Of a stretch of 25,833 nucleotides of DNA, positions 1 to 6,249 are shown piece by piece. The position numbers and the translations under genes were made by a program. The stretch is from IMG/VR virus record IMGVR_UViG_3300033999_000354, positions 1-25,833 of that record. The stretch is one strand, 5' to 3'. Numbering within the stretch: the stretch's first letter is position 1; each line of letters begins with the position of its first letter. A model generated the notes under the pieces. That model did no database searches and had not been told where the DNA came from. It saw only the letters and a list, made by a program, of their open reading frames with translations. This DNA is from a virus.

Positions 1-1188
1 ATGCAAACATCAATCGTGGTAGTGTATAACTATAAGAATAAGAAATTGTCAAAAGATGACACTGCGCCAATTCATTTATTAATCCAATCACGAATTAACG
101 GAAAGCGATATCGAAAGTATATCAGAACGCCTTTTGAGGTTAAAAAAAGTCAATTTGATGACAACAAGAAAGAAGTTAAAAACCACACGCAGGCTTATGC
201 TATCAATAAGGCATTAAGAGATAAGGTTAAAGATATAACAGATTTCTTATATAATCTTGCTGCAGAAGGAAAGGAGTTGACAGAAGAGTCAATTAATGCT
301 TTTTTGAATAATAACGAAGAAGATAGCGTTGATTTTATTTCGTTCTATGAAAACAATATTGACAAATATCTAAAACGTGGCACCACAAAAGAACATTATT
401 ATACACTAAATGTATTAAAGGAATTCAGAAACAGGATACCATTTAAGGCTATTAATCTTAAATTGATAATGGAAATTGACAACTTCCTTAAGGGGAAGGG
501 TTTCATGAAGAATACTATATACAAACATCATCAGCACATTAAACGATTCCTTAAAATTGCAGAAATGCAAGGCTTATTTGACGTGAAAAACAATCCATAT
601 CAGCACTTCAAAGTTTCAAAGGAAAAAAGCGAAAGAACAAACATAACTGCTAAAGAATTAGAGAGAATCGAACAGTTAGATTATGATGAAAATTTCTATG
701 ACCTTAAACTTGCAAAAGATTTATTTCTGTTCAGTTGTTATACAGGCTTGCGCTTTTCTGACGTTCAAACATTAGAAAAATCGCATATTAAAGATAGCGC
801 AGAAGGTTTGGTCATTGTTAAAAGAATGGAAAAAGTACCAAAACCGATTGTTTTACCACTCGATTTGCTGTTTGAAGGCAAACCGAAAATAATTATACAA
901 GAGTACTTAGAACGGACTAACGGGGATAGAGTATTTCCTGAAGTATCTAATCAGCACATTAATAGATTGCTAAAAACAATTGCTTATGATGCAAAGATTA
1001 AAACCAGACTTACATTTCACGTTGCAAGACACACATTCGGTTCGCTACTTGCCGAAATAACACAAAATCCCTACTTAATCATGAACCTTATGGGACACGC
1101 TGACATCGACACAAGTATGATATACATACATCTTAGTCAAGAGCGCATTAATAGGCAGTTGAGAACAATTAACTGGAAGTTGGATTAA
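1..1188 (+). CDS. Tyrosine recombinase (phage integrase)
   Basis: This 395-residue protein is a site-specific tyrosine recombinase that should integrate and excise the element. It has an N-terminal arm-binding domain typical of Bacteroidota integrases (about residues 1-95), a SAM-like core-binding domain (about 110-205) and a C-terminal catalytic domain (about 215-385). Visible catalytic residues are Arg251 in TGLRFSD, His340 and Arg343 in HVARHTF, His366 in LMGHAD and the nucleophile Tyr375 in MIYIHLS, so it looks intact. The window begins exactly at its ATG, so its promoter and the left attachment site are not visible. A set of 11-bp-spaced direct repeats and a perfect-palindrome terminator follow the stop codon. 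Its position at one extreme end fits an integrated element. Confidence 0.95.
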   Translation: MQTSIVVVYNYKNKKLSKDDTAPIHLLIQSRINGKRYRKYIRTPFEVKKSQFDDNKKEVKNHTQAYAINKALRDKVKDITDFLYNLAAEGKELTEESINAFLNNNEEDSVDFISFYENNIDKYLKRGTTKEHYYTLNVLKEFRNRIPFKAINLKLIMEIDNFLKGKGFMKNTIYKHHQHIKRFLKIAEMQGLFDVKNNPYQHFKVSKEKSERTNITAKELERIEQLDYDENFYDLKLAKDLFLFSCYTGLRFSDVQTLEKSHIKDSAEGLVIVKRMEKVPKPIVLPLDLLFEGKPKIIIQEYLERTNGDRVFPEVSNQHINRLLKTIAYDAKIKTRLTFHVARHTFGSLLAEITQNPYLIMNLMGHADIDTSMIYIHLSQERINRQLRTINWKLD

Positions 1189-1240
1189 AGTACGATAAAA
1201 GTGCTATGGAAGTGAGTAAAAGTGCATAAAAAGTAGAAAA
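1187..1240 (+). repeat. Five helically phased direct repeats behind the integrase gene
   Basis: The word AAGT or AAAGT recurs with AGT starting at 1189, 1200, 1211, 1221 and 1232, that is at steps of 11, 11, 10 and 11 bp. Several copies continue as AAAGTGCnTA. One copy overlaps the integrase stop codon. Helical phasing is what arm-type integrase sites or excisionase sites look like, but that role is inferred. Confidence 0.5.
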
Positions 1241-1246
1241 TAAAAG

Positions 1247-1276
1247 AAAAAAACCCACTTTAAAGTGGGTTTTTTT
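1247..1276. terminator. Bidirectional terminator between convergent genes
   Basis: This is a perfect 30-bp palindrome: seven A, then ACCCACTTT-type stem sequence and its complement, then seven T. It lies between the rightward integrase and the leftward secreted-protein gene, whose stop codon is 2 bp away, so it can end transcription from both sides. Confidence 0.92.
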
Positions 1277-1278
1277 GA

Positions 1279-1599
1279 TTATTCGATTGCAATTGCTTTT
1301 ACTAATGAGTAATCATCAGACAAAATAATAATAGCATTTGATTTTGGAAATTGCTTTTTTGCCCTTTGTAATGCTATTCTAAGCATTTCTGAGGGTTTAC
1401 CTGTTAATACAATTTGTGGCATGTTAACATCACCAAGTACGGTGTAACTCATTACGGGTTGTGACTTAACAAATACAAATAAACCACTCACCTGCTCAAC
1501 TTCGGCAGTGTTTTTCTTAACATGATAGTCTTCAATCGTGCTAAACGACAAGACACCTAATAACATCATAAGACTTAAAAAAATGCTCTTTGTTTTCAT
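1279..1599 (-). CDS. Small secreted or periplasmic protein, possible lysogenic-conversion gene
   Basis: The 106-residue product starts with a clear signal peptide (basic MKTK, then a hydrophobic stretch to about residue 20). The mature part contains short beta strands and ends with a helix and strand (IALQRAKKQFPKSNAIIIL). This resembles small secreted Bacteroidota proteins in which a tail-like helix precedes an 'N/DAIII' strand, but I do not recognise a named family. Its ATG overlaps the stop of the upstream 70-residue gene by 4 bp (ATGA), so it is probably co-transcribed from the repressor side and expressed in the lysogen. An exported protein in the immunity operon suggests a cargo (moron) gene that changes the host envelope; this is inference. 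Confidence 0.75.
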   Translation of the reverse strand: MKTKSIFLSLMMLLGVLSFSTIEDYHVKKNTAEVEQVSGLFVFVKSQPVMSYTVLGDVNMPQIVLTGKPSEMLRIALQRAKKQFPKSNAIIILSDDYSLVKAIAIE

Positions 1600-1808
1600 A
1601 ATTTCGGATATTTGTTGTTAAAAGTACTCTCTATAATGTTATGAAGAATATCTATTGTTCGCTGCTTTTCATCAAGCAATTCTCGTAAATGTTGAATTTT
1701 AATCAGTAGTAATTGTTCTGTATCATTTGATTTTTTTGCAATTACTTTTGTGACAACAGAATTCTTGTTTCCTTTGATAAAGGTTTTTTTTGAATTAAAG
1801 TTATTCAT
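1596..1808 (-). CDS. Small coiled-coil protein resembling the repressor tail
   Basis: This 70-residue protein has no DNA-binding domain. Residues 13-19 read GNKNSVV and are followed by Lys/Asn-rich sequence and a probable coiled coil at 30-62 with an LLDEKQRTIDIL-type heptad pattern. The same order of elements (GNKNKVI, Lys-rich link, coiled coil with EEKERIIQIL) forms the C-terminal half of the repressor encoded just upstream. It therefore looks like a detached copy of the repressor's oligomerisation tail. It overlaps the next gene by 4 bp. It might form mixed oligomers with the repressor and tune it, acting as an antirepressor or a corepressor. The coding call is supported by the tight overlap; the function is inference. 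Confidence 0.7.
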   Translation of the reverse strand: MNNFNSKKTFIKGNKNSVVTKVIAKKSNDTEQLLLIKIQHLRELLDEKQRTIDILHNIIESTFNNKYPKL

Positions 1809-1809
1809 A

Positions 1810-1839
1810 TTTTTGCAAAAATTTAAATTTCTGCAAAAA
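1810..1839. promoter_or_regulatory. Possible repressor operator, left side
   Basis: Two TGCA-centred sites, TTTTTGCAAAAA at 1810-1821 and TTTCTGCAAAAA at 1828-1839, lie 18 bp apart in the gap between the repressor gene and the small coiled-coil gene. They share TTTGCAAA-like sequence with the region on the other side of the repressor gene. On the minus strand TATTTTTG matches the Bacteroidota -7 box TAnnTTTG, though no clear -33 box is seen. Confidence 0.4.
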
Positions 1840-1856
1840 TAAAGAAAGAATAATAA

Positions 1857-2228
1857 TTATGGTTGCTTATTCATAAGAATTTGGATTATTCTTTCTTTTT
1901 CTTCAATTATCTTATCTTTTTCTTTGATTATTTGCATCAAATATTCTTTGTCTCTTTCACAATCACCAATGCTATTCTGTTTTTTTGAGATTACCTTGTT
2001 TTTGTTACCTGTTATAGTAACAGTATCGCTTTTCTGTATTAGTTCCAATAAGTCTAGCTCGAGAATACTTGTAATTTTCGCAAGCCTATCAATTGTTAGT
2101 TCAGTATCACCTGACTCAATTCGACTGTAAGTGCTTGGCTCAATGCCAAGCATTTCAGCCATCTGAGCCTGAGTTAACTTCTTTTTTTTCCTTTCAATCG
2201 TAATTAAGTCATTTATTTTCATTGTCAT
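1857..2228 (-). CDS. Cro/CI-type (XRE) helix-turn-helix repressor
   Basis: This 123-residue protein carries a classic XRE helix-turn-helix at residues 7-62 (LTQAQMAEMLGIEPSTYSRIESG, with the recognition helix around PSTYSRIE), a linker with GNKNKVI at 74-80, and a C-terminal coiled coil at about 91-119 likely used for oligomerisation. It lacks a LexA-type peptidase domain, so SOS self-cleavage is not expected. It is transcribed away from the early rightward genes, which is the usual layout of a phage immunity switch. A second ATG six bases inside (at 2222) is an alternative start. TGCA-containing inverted repeats on both sides of the gene are candidate operators. Confidence 0.9.
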   Translation of the reverse strand: MTMKINDLITIERKKKKLTQAQMAEMLGIEPSTYSRIESGDTELTIDRLAKITSILELDLLELIQKSDTVTITGNKNKVISKKQNSIGDCERDKEYLMQIIKEKDKIIEEKERIIQILMNKQP

Positions 2229-2273
2229 AGCAAACTGTTAATCAGATTTGTAAAAAAAAACAATAAAAAAACT

Positions 2274-2303
2274 TGCATATTTTGCAAATATTTGCTACGT
2301 TTG
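2274..2303 (+). promoter_or_regulatory. Early rightward promoter with overlapping operator palindrome
   Basis: TACGTTTG at 2296-2303 is a perfect match to the Bacteroidota -7 box TAnnTTTG. A TTG at 2274-2276 lies 19 bp upstream, the right distance for the -33 element. Between them sits the perfect 12-bp palindrome GCAAATATTTGC (2284-2295), flanked by more TTGC half-sites. A repressor bound there would block the promoter. It drives the rightward early genes, divergent from the repressor. Confidence 0.65.
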
Positions 2304-2345
2304 CACATGTCAATATTTCTAAAAAAGAAAAAGGCAGCAAAGTGT

Positions 2346-2591
2346 ATGCAAGATAATGCAAATATTCCAAACATGCAAGAAATTGACTTGACATTGACTG
2401 AAAAACAGTGCCAAAATTTGATTTTTCTTCTGGAAAAAGAGTCTAATTCATGCATGATTAATGGTGATGTTGCTTTATCCGAAGAACTTAGCATATTACG
2501 AAAAAGAATCCTATTGCATTGCTTGTTGTACAAATGCAGTAGCACAACATCAGATAACAGCAAAACAGTAATTATAAAATCAAAGTTATAG
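2346..2591 (+). CDS. Small early protein, unknown function
   Basis: This is the first gene rightward of the repressor. The 81-residue product from the ATG at 2346 contains a helical region (LTEKQCQNLIFLLEKE, then a second helix SEELSILRKRILLHCLL) and is rich in Cys. An upstream in-frame ATG at 2307 would give 95 residues, but it falls at or before the start point expected from the -7 box at 2296-2303, so I prefer the later start. Its place, directly under the putative early promoter, is where Cro-like or antirepressor proteins sit, but no helix-turn-helix is obvious. The stop is 2 bp before the next gene. Confidence 0.6.
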   Translation: MQDNANIPNMQEIDLTLTEKQCQNLIFLLEKESNSCMINGDVALSEELSILRKRILLHCLLYKCSSTTSDNSKTVIIKSKL

Positions 2592-2593
2592 TT

Positions 2594-2896
2594 ATGGCAG
2601 TAATGGTTCAAATGGAAATGGAAGAGTTCATTGAGATGAAAAATCAACTCAATGAAATTAAGGAAATATTAACAAGAATTTCGGCAAACAGTAGCGCAGC
2701 AATTGACAAAAAAACTACTGTCAACGAGTATAAATTATACTCGTTACCAGAAGTTGCAAAACTCATCGGGGTATCTGAGAGAACCTTGCGCAGAGATTAC
2801 AAGGAAGGTCTGCTTGTTCCTTCAGTAGGTGGTGAAGGCAAGCAGGTAAGGTTTACCTTAAATGATATTAGAAACTATACTAAAAACAGGGGATAA
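2594..2896 (+). CDS. MerR/excisionase-like helix-turn-helix protein
   Basis: This 100-residue protein has a short N-terminal helix (about residues 8-30) that may dimerise and a MerR-like winged helix-turn-helix at 49-98 (SLPEVAKLIGVSERTLRRDY, then the wing VRFTLNDIRNY), the helix_turn_helix_17 form common in Bacteroidota mobile elements. Such proteins act as excisionases (recombination directionality factors) or early regulators. It follows the previous gene by 2 bp, and its stop overlaps the start of the next gene (TAATG). Being early and opposite the repressor fits a Xis role, perhaps on the repeats behind the integrase gene; that link is inference. Confidence 0.8.
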   Translation: MAVMVQMEMEEFIEMKNQLNEIKEILTRISANSSAAIDKKTTVNEYKLYSLPEVAKLIGVSERTLRRDYKEGLLVPSVGGEGKQVRFTLNDIRNYTKNRG

Positions 2897-3096
2897 TGAT
2901 TGCATTTTATACCTTATTGTCGGCTATTCTTTTAATAACATCTACATGTTCTGTCGTTAAATTAATCTACGACTACGTTTGGATTAGAAAGGTTTTTGGA
3001 GTAAAATGGTTTGGTAAAAGAAACACTATTTATCTTACATACTTACTGTTAGTTATTATTCTATCATCTAAGATATTGATGAGCATGGTGCATTGA
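2896..3096 (+). CDS. Small membrane protein with two transmembrane segments
   Basis: The 66-residue product has hydrophobic segments at about residues 2-24 (IAFYTLLSAILLITSTCSVV) and 43-62 (TIYLTYLLLVIILSSKIL), joined by a short basic loop. This gives a hairpin membrane topology. The start overlaps the stop of the helix-turn-helix gene by one base, so it belongs to the early operon. The last codons overlap a tRNA-like element that continues past the stop. No family recognised; superinfection exclusion is a common job for early membrane proteins, but nothing here shows it. Confidence 0.65.
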   Translation: MIAFYTLLSAILLITSTCSVVKLIYDYVWIRKVFGVKWFGKRNTIYLTYLLLVIILSSKILMSMVH

Positions 3097-3122
3097 CAAG
3101 GTTCGATTCCTTGTCTCATCAC
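3078..3122 (+). ncRNA. tRNA-like minihelix (acceptor-like stem plus T-arm, no anticodon arm)
   Basis: GATGAG at about 3078-3083 can pair with CTCATC ending at 3120. Between them is a canonical T-arm: stem CAAGG/CCTTG around the T-loop TTCGATT, with the usual CC at positions 61-62. The acceptor-like strands meet the T-arm with tRNA spacing, and TGGT in the short 5' linker resembles the D-loop GG motif that docks on a T-loop. There is no anticodon arm and no CCA (the next bases are CGG). The first part overlaps the end of the preceding gene. It may be a remnant of a tRNA 3' end or a real tRNA mimic. Confidence 0.45.
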
Positions 3123-3126
3123 GGAG

Positions 3127-3201
3127 AAAACGGAGCGGGGGGATAAGTTACGTTTCATAGGCAAAAAGAGAGTTTAAAACTGAATCCCCCACCGTTTTTT
3201 T
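3127..3201 (+). terminator. Long-loop hairpin terminator
   Basis: AAAACGG at 3127-3133 pairs with CCGTTTT at 3192-3198, and GGGGGAT at 3138-3144 pairs with ATCCCCC at 3184-3190, closing a 39-base loop. The T run continues to 3201. It should end transcription of the early genes, and it would make a stable 3' end for a small RNA that begins with the tRNA-like element. Confidence 0.7.
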
Positions 3202-3214
3202 AAAAAATAATAAA

Positions 3215-3251
3215 GGGGTGCGCACTTGTTTGGCGACTGGTAACGCACCCC
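3215..3251 (+). promoter_or_regulatory. Strong hairpin in the leader of the replication-like gene
   Basis: GGGGTGCG (3215-3222) and CGCACCCC (3244-3251) form a perfect 8-bp GC-rich stem with a 21-base loop. No T run follows, so it is not a terminator. It lies 32 bp before the start of the winged-helix gene. It could be an origin hairpin, a Rep binding site or a translation-control element; the sequence alone does not decide. Confidence 0.5.
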
Positions 3252-3283
3252 ATTAAGGAAAACACAAAAAACACTGCAAAGAT

Positions 3284-4606
3284 ATGCAAATATCTAATTC
3301 AATCAACACCTGCAATTCCACACAACAAGTTATTAGCGTTCCTTTTATATCAAATGCCGATTTTGGCAGGATGATGATTTACTTCGACACCTATGTAACT
3401 TACTATAATAATTTAGTTAATGAGTTACGCAAAGATGGCTTTAAAGGCTTTCAAACACTTAAAAGCACACATAGGCAGTTGTTTCAGGATTTGATTTCGC
3501 AACTCAAAGGGCGACTTGCTCAAAATCGAGTTGTGTTTAATGATAATCCTGAAATGTTAGAGCATAAACGTGATGAACCATACATATTATTCACAAACAA
3601 CAAGAAGATAAAGAGCAGAACTCTAAAAAACGATGCAACAGTATATCGAAATATACAGCGGTTAATTGATGCAGGAATTATAAGGCGAAAACTTAATCAT
3701 GGTACACGTGCCGATTACGAGTTACATATCGAACCAAGATTTGTTTTCGTGTCCGACGCTGCCAATAATTGTCAAAATTCAGTGATTTCAAGCAGTTGCG
3801 AAAATGAATTACTTGCAAAATGCAATCCAATATTTAATAACAAGAACAATATTAATAATAATAAAATAATACACCTTGAAACTGTTGAAAACTCAGAAAA
3901 CTTGCTAAAAAGTAGTGATGCTGGCAATTCTGAAAACAAGAACATTGACAAGAACAGGAGAAAACAAAGCGATTTTGTTGATAACTCAATTAAGGTTGAA
4001 AATTCTGAACATCATTCGTTACCTAAAAACAAAATAGAACAAAAACAAGAACAGGAGCAGTGGTTTTTGGCGAATTTTGCTGCGTGGTTTGTTGAATACC
4101 TGTTAAAAACTCTATTCAGCAATCACAGCCATTATCCTGCGGTAGTTTTCAAGGCTAAAGAATACGCAAAAATCTACTTCAAAGGCTGCAAAAGATACAA
4201 AGATTTTGAAAGAAGGTTTGAAGTTTTGAAAACCCGTGTTGATATGGCTAAGCAATACGTGGAGTTACATAATTTTAACATGTCAAATATCTACATTACG
4301 GATTATCTTGATTTAAATAACACTACTTCGGGATTTGTAAAAACCAAAGAATGGTACTTGAAATCAAAAGAATATGAGCGCATTAAGAGGAATAAAAAAG
4401 CAGCAAAGCGCAAAAAATCCGATAGAGAGAAAGTAATCGATATTGTAAACAAGTTAGACAAACTCTACCTATCAAATAAGTTAACTGTAAGAGATTTCAT
4501 AATAGCCGAAGATTATGTTATTCGCAACGTTCCAAATCTTCATGCTTATTTTATGACACTTACTGAATATATGCGATACGGTAGATACAAGAAACAAACA
4601 GCCTAA
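3284..4606 (+). CDS. Winged-helix DNA-binding protein, probable replication initiator
   Basis: The 440-residue product has an N-terminal helical part (about 25-80), a winged-helix-like segment at about 108-155 (TLKNDATVYRNIQRLIDAGI, followed by the wing RADYELHIEPRFVFV), an Asn/Lys/Ser-rich linker (about 165-250) and a basic helical C-terminal part (about 255-440). A DNA-binding winged helix, a flexible linker and a second helical domain is the architecture of DnaD/RepO-like initiators and of many Bacteroidota plasmid or phage replication proteins. The position after a non-coding block with strong hairpins, at the head of the early operon, supports that. No polymerase, primase or helicase motif is present in it. 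A regulator is the alternative. Confidence 0.65.
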   Translation: MQISNSINTCNSTQQVISVPFISNADFGRMMIYFDTYVTYYNNLVNELRKDGFKGFQTLKSTHRQLFQDLISQLKGRLAQNRVVFNDNPEMLEHKRDEPYILFTNNKKIKSRTLKNDATVYRNIQRLIDAGIIRRKLNHGTRADYELHIEPRFVFVSDAANNCQNSVISSSCENELLAKCNPIFNNKNNINNNKIIHLETVENSENLLKSSDAGNSENKNIDKNRRKQSDFVDNSIKVENSEHHSLPKNKIEQKQEQEQWFLANFAAWFVEYLLKTLFSNHSHYPAVVFKAKEYAKIYFKGCKRYKDFERRFEVLKTRVDMAKQYVELHNFNMSNIYITDYLDLNNTTSGFVKTKEWYLKSKEYERIKRNKKAAKRKKSDREKVIDIVNKLDKLYLSNKLTVRDFIIAEDYVIRNVPNLHAYFMTLTEYMRYGRYKKQTA

Positions 4607-4620
4607 AAAAAGTTAAGCCT

Positions 4621-4872
4621 ATGAAACGGAAAAATTTTGACAAAGACCAAAGCAGAGTTAAACTTTTAGTTTACATGCCAAACGGACAGTGTAAAACATT
4701 TTACTCATTCATATATGAGGATAAAAAAGGAATCGAGCGTTCAATAGCGGGAATGAAAAGGAGAATATTGGCTCAATACCTTAACGAAGATTATACTACA
4801 GCAATTTTTTATGATACAGAAACTGGACGACAACTAAAAAAATATGTTAAAGGACAATTGCGTTATGATTAA
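4621..4872 (+). CDS. Small early protein, unknown function
   Basis: The 83-residue basic product has a beta-rich first half (VKLLVYMPNGQCKTFYSFIY), a central helix (ERSIAGMKRRILAQYL) and a final strand with AIFYDTETGRQLKKY. It begins 14 bp after the previous stop and overlaps the start of the next gene by 8 bp, so it is clearly part of the operon. No membrane segment or signal peptide is seen. I do not recognise the family. Confidence 0.7.
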   Translation: MKRKNFDKDQSRVKLLVYMPNGQCKTFYSFIYEDKKGIERSIAGMKRRILAQYLNEDYTTAIFYDTETGRQLKKYVKGQLRYD

Positions 4873-5119
4873 AGATGAACTTAATTATCACAAGCCTAAG
4901 GCGATGAGCAAGTATGAACTTGTACAACTCTATTATGAAGGCATAGATATAAATCCAGTTAGGGTTTATCGTTTTTTCAGAGATGAGATACATGCCAACA
5001 AATCATTAATGCTTGAGTTAGAAAAATACGGATATAAGAAGAGCAAGAAGCACTTAACTGTTAATGAGGTAAGCCTTATTTTTAAGCATCTAACACCACC
5101 AATAGTAGTAGAAAAATGA
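4865..5119 (+). CDS. Small early protein, unknown function
   Basis: The 84-residue product (from the ATG at 4865, which overlaps the upstream stop; an upstream in-frame ATG exists at 4844) is mostly helical, with KYELVQLYYEGIDINPVRVYRFFRDEI followed by a second half, LTVNEVSLIFKHL. The latter is a helix-turn-helix-like length, but it is too weak to call. The ATGA overlap with the J-domain gene indicates coupled translation. Function unknown. Confidence 0.68.
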   Translation: MIKDELNYHKPKAMSKYELVQLYYEGIDINPVRVYRFFRDEIHANKSLMLELEKYGYKKSKKHLTVNEVSLIFKHLTPPIVVEK

Positions 5120-5475
5120 AATACTTTAATGTAAATAATGATACTACCTTAGACGAATTGAAAGCGCAATACAGAAAGTTATGCTTTAAACTTCATCCTG
5201 ACAAGGGAGGAGACGAAAGAGAATTCGTTGCCATGAAGAATGAGTACCATTCCTTGTTAAACCGATATGACAAAAGAACTGAGAGGAATGTAATAGATAC
5301 ACTGAGCGCAAAAGATTTGGCGAAAATTGCAGTTCTAATCGTAATCGGCGATTACGACAAAATATTTGAAATTGCTGCAAATAAAATTAATACAGACCTT
5401 TTAGAGGAAAACGAAAAAGAAGCATTATTGAACTATTTAAAGGCAGTTATATTTTCAAAACAAAAAGGGAAATGA
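5116..5475 (+). CDS. J-domain (DnaJ-like) protein
   Basis: Residues 1-50 form a J-domain: helix II (TLDELKAQYRKLCFKLHPD), the diagnostic HPD at 27-29, KGGDE and helix III (REFVAMKNEYHSLLNR). J-domains recruit and stimulate host Hsp70 (DnaK). The remaining 70 residues are helical, without the Gly/Phe-rich, zinc-finger or substrate-binding domains of full DnaJ, so this is a small adaptor-type J-protein of 119 residues. Phage J-proteins can redirect host DnaK to replication-complex remodelling or capsid assembly. It sits in the early operon behind the probable replication initiator, with 4-bp overlaps on both sides, which favours a replication role; that is inference. Confidence 0.85.
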   Translation: MKYFNVNNDTTLDELKAQYRKLCFKLHPDKGGDEREFVAMKNEYHSLLNRYDKRTERNVIDTLSAKDLAKIAVLIVIGDYDKIFEIAANKINTDLLEENEKEALLNYLKAVIFSKQKGK

Positions 5476-5774
5476 GCATAAAAAGATACGCAAAAAGGCA
5501 CATAGTCGTAGGCAACAAGGACGAAGAACTAATAGTTAATCAACTTTACAAGATTGCAAAAAAGTTGGCTTCAATTGATAGTTGCACAAAAAAACAGATA
5601 GCAACAATTCACTATTACGATGAACTAAAATCTGTTTACTACAAGTATGGTATTGCAAAAACAAAGCGATACTCAATCGCATTAACAAAGCAATTGCTTG
5701 CATCAAAAATTAAAAACCCTTTCAAAAGACTTATCTATTTAATTGTTTTTTGGTTTAAAAACGAACTGAAATGA
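5472..5774 (+). CDS. Small basic early protein, unknown function
   Basis: The 100-residue product is strongly basic and helical, with several Tyr residues (HYYDELKSVYYKYGIAKTKRY) and a hydrophobic, basic C-terminal helix (LIYLIVFWFKNELK) that could touch a membrane. It overlaps both neighbours by 4 bp. No family recognised. The charge suggests nucleic-acid or membrane contact, but no motif settles it. Confidence 0.65.
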   Translation: MSIKRYAKRHIVVGNKDEELIVNQLYKIAKKLASIDSCTKKQIATIHYYDELKSVYYKYGIAKTKRYSIALTKQLLASKIKNPFKRLIYLIVFWFKNELK

Positions 5775-5980
5775 AGGTTACTATAGATGTTGACGAAATT
5801 TTAAAGGATTGGAAACCACGCAAAAAATCATATGAACAAACAGTAGTTCACGGTGGTTCAAAGGGAAATGTTGTTAAAGTAGAGTTGTTTTTTGACAGCA
5901 CAACATCAAGATTTACCACAAAAGACATTGCAAAAAAAAACTATGTTTTGAAAAGAATAGGAGAAATGATTGATTTTTAA
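5771..5980 (+). CDS. Small early protein, unknown function
   Basis: The 69-residue product starts with a strand (MKVTIDVDEIL), then basic sequence, a second strand (NVVKVELFFDS) and a helical end. It overlaps the upstream gene by 4 bp (ATGA) and is followed after 11 bp by the next gene. There is no recognisable domain. Tight packing is the main evidence that it is a real gene. Confidence 0.6.
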   Translation: MKVTIDVDEILKDWKPRKKSYEQTVVHGGSKGNVVKVELFFDSTTSRFTTKDIAKKNYVLKRIGEMIDF

Positions 5981-5991
5981 ACTATACAAAT

Positions 5992-6183
5992 ATGGGAAAA
6001 ATTGATTATGACAAAGTAATGAAAAGCATAACCAACACTGAACAGTTAATAGGTGCTTTCAAGATATTATCAATAATGATTGATACATTTGGAACTGTGC
6101 GAAAGAGTGAATTATCAAAACTGGCGAATATGATAAGTTATAGGTTAAGTGAAAAAGGAGCAATTAAAAGGCTAACCGAGTAA
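5992..6183 (+). CDS. Small early protein, unknown function
   Basis: The 63-residue product appears to be all-helical (KVMKSITNTEQLIGAFKILSIM, then RKSELSKLANMISYRLSEKG). The pattern could be a small DNA-binding or protein-binding helical bundle, but no family is recognised. It starts 11 bp after the previous gene and is the last tightly packed member before a hairpin-bearing gap. Confidence 0.6.
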   Translation: MGKIDYDKVMKSITNTEQLIGAFKILSIMIDTFGTVRKSELSKLANMISYRLSEKGAIKRLTE

Positions 6184-6189
6184 AAATAA

Positions 6190-6213
6190 CGTCCGAGTAT
6201 AACCGTTCGGGCG
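6190..6213 (+). other. Short hairpin in intergenic gap
   Basis: CGTCCGA (6190-6196) pairs with TCGGGCG (6207-6213), with one G-T wobble, closing a 10-base loop. No T run follows, so it is more likely an RNA-processing or stability element between the early genes than a terminator. Confidence 0.4.
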
Positions 6214-6249
6214 TGAATTAGACATAAACTTTCAAAATATAAATGACTT

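Noticed and set aside
2225-2647. Minus-strand 140-codon open frame
   Set aside because: It covers the early promoter, the operator palindrome and two better rightward genes, and its product has a composition expected of the reverse strand of AT-rich genes.
3045-3122. Complete tRNA gene ending with the T-arm
   Set aside because: No anticodon arm or D-stem, and no 5' acceptor strand at the distance of a 73-base tRNA; only the minihelix pairing is possible.
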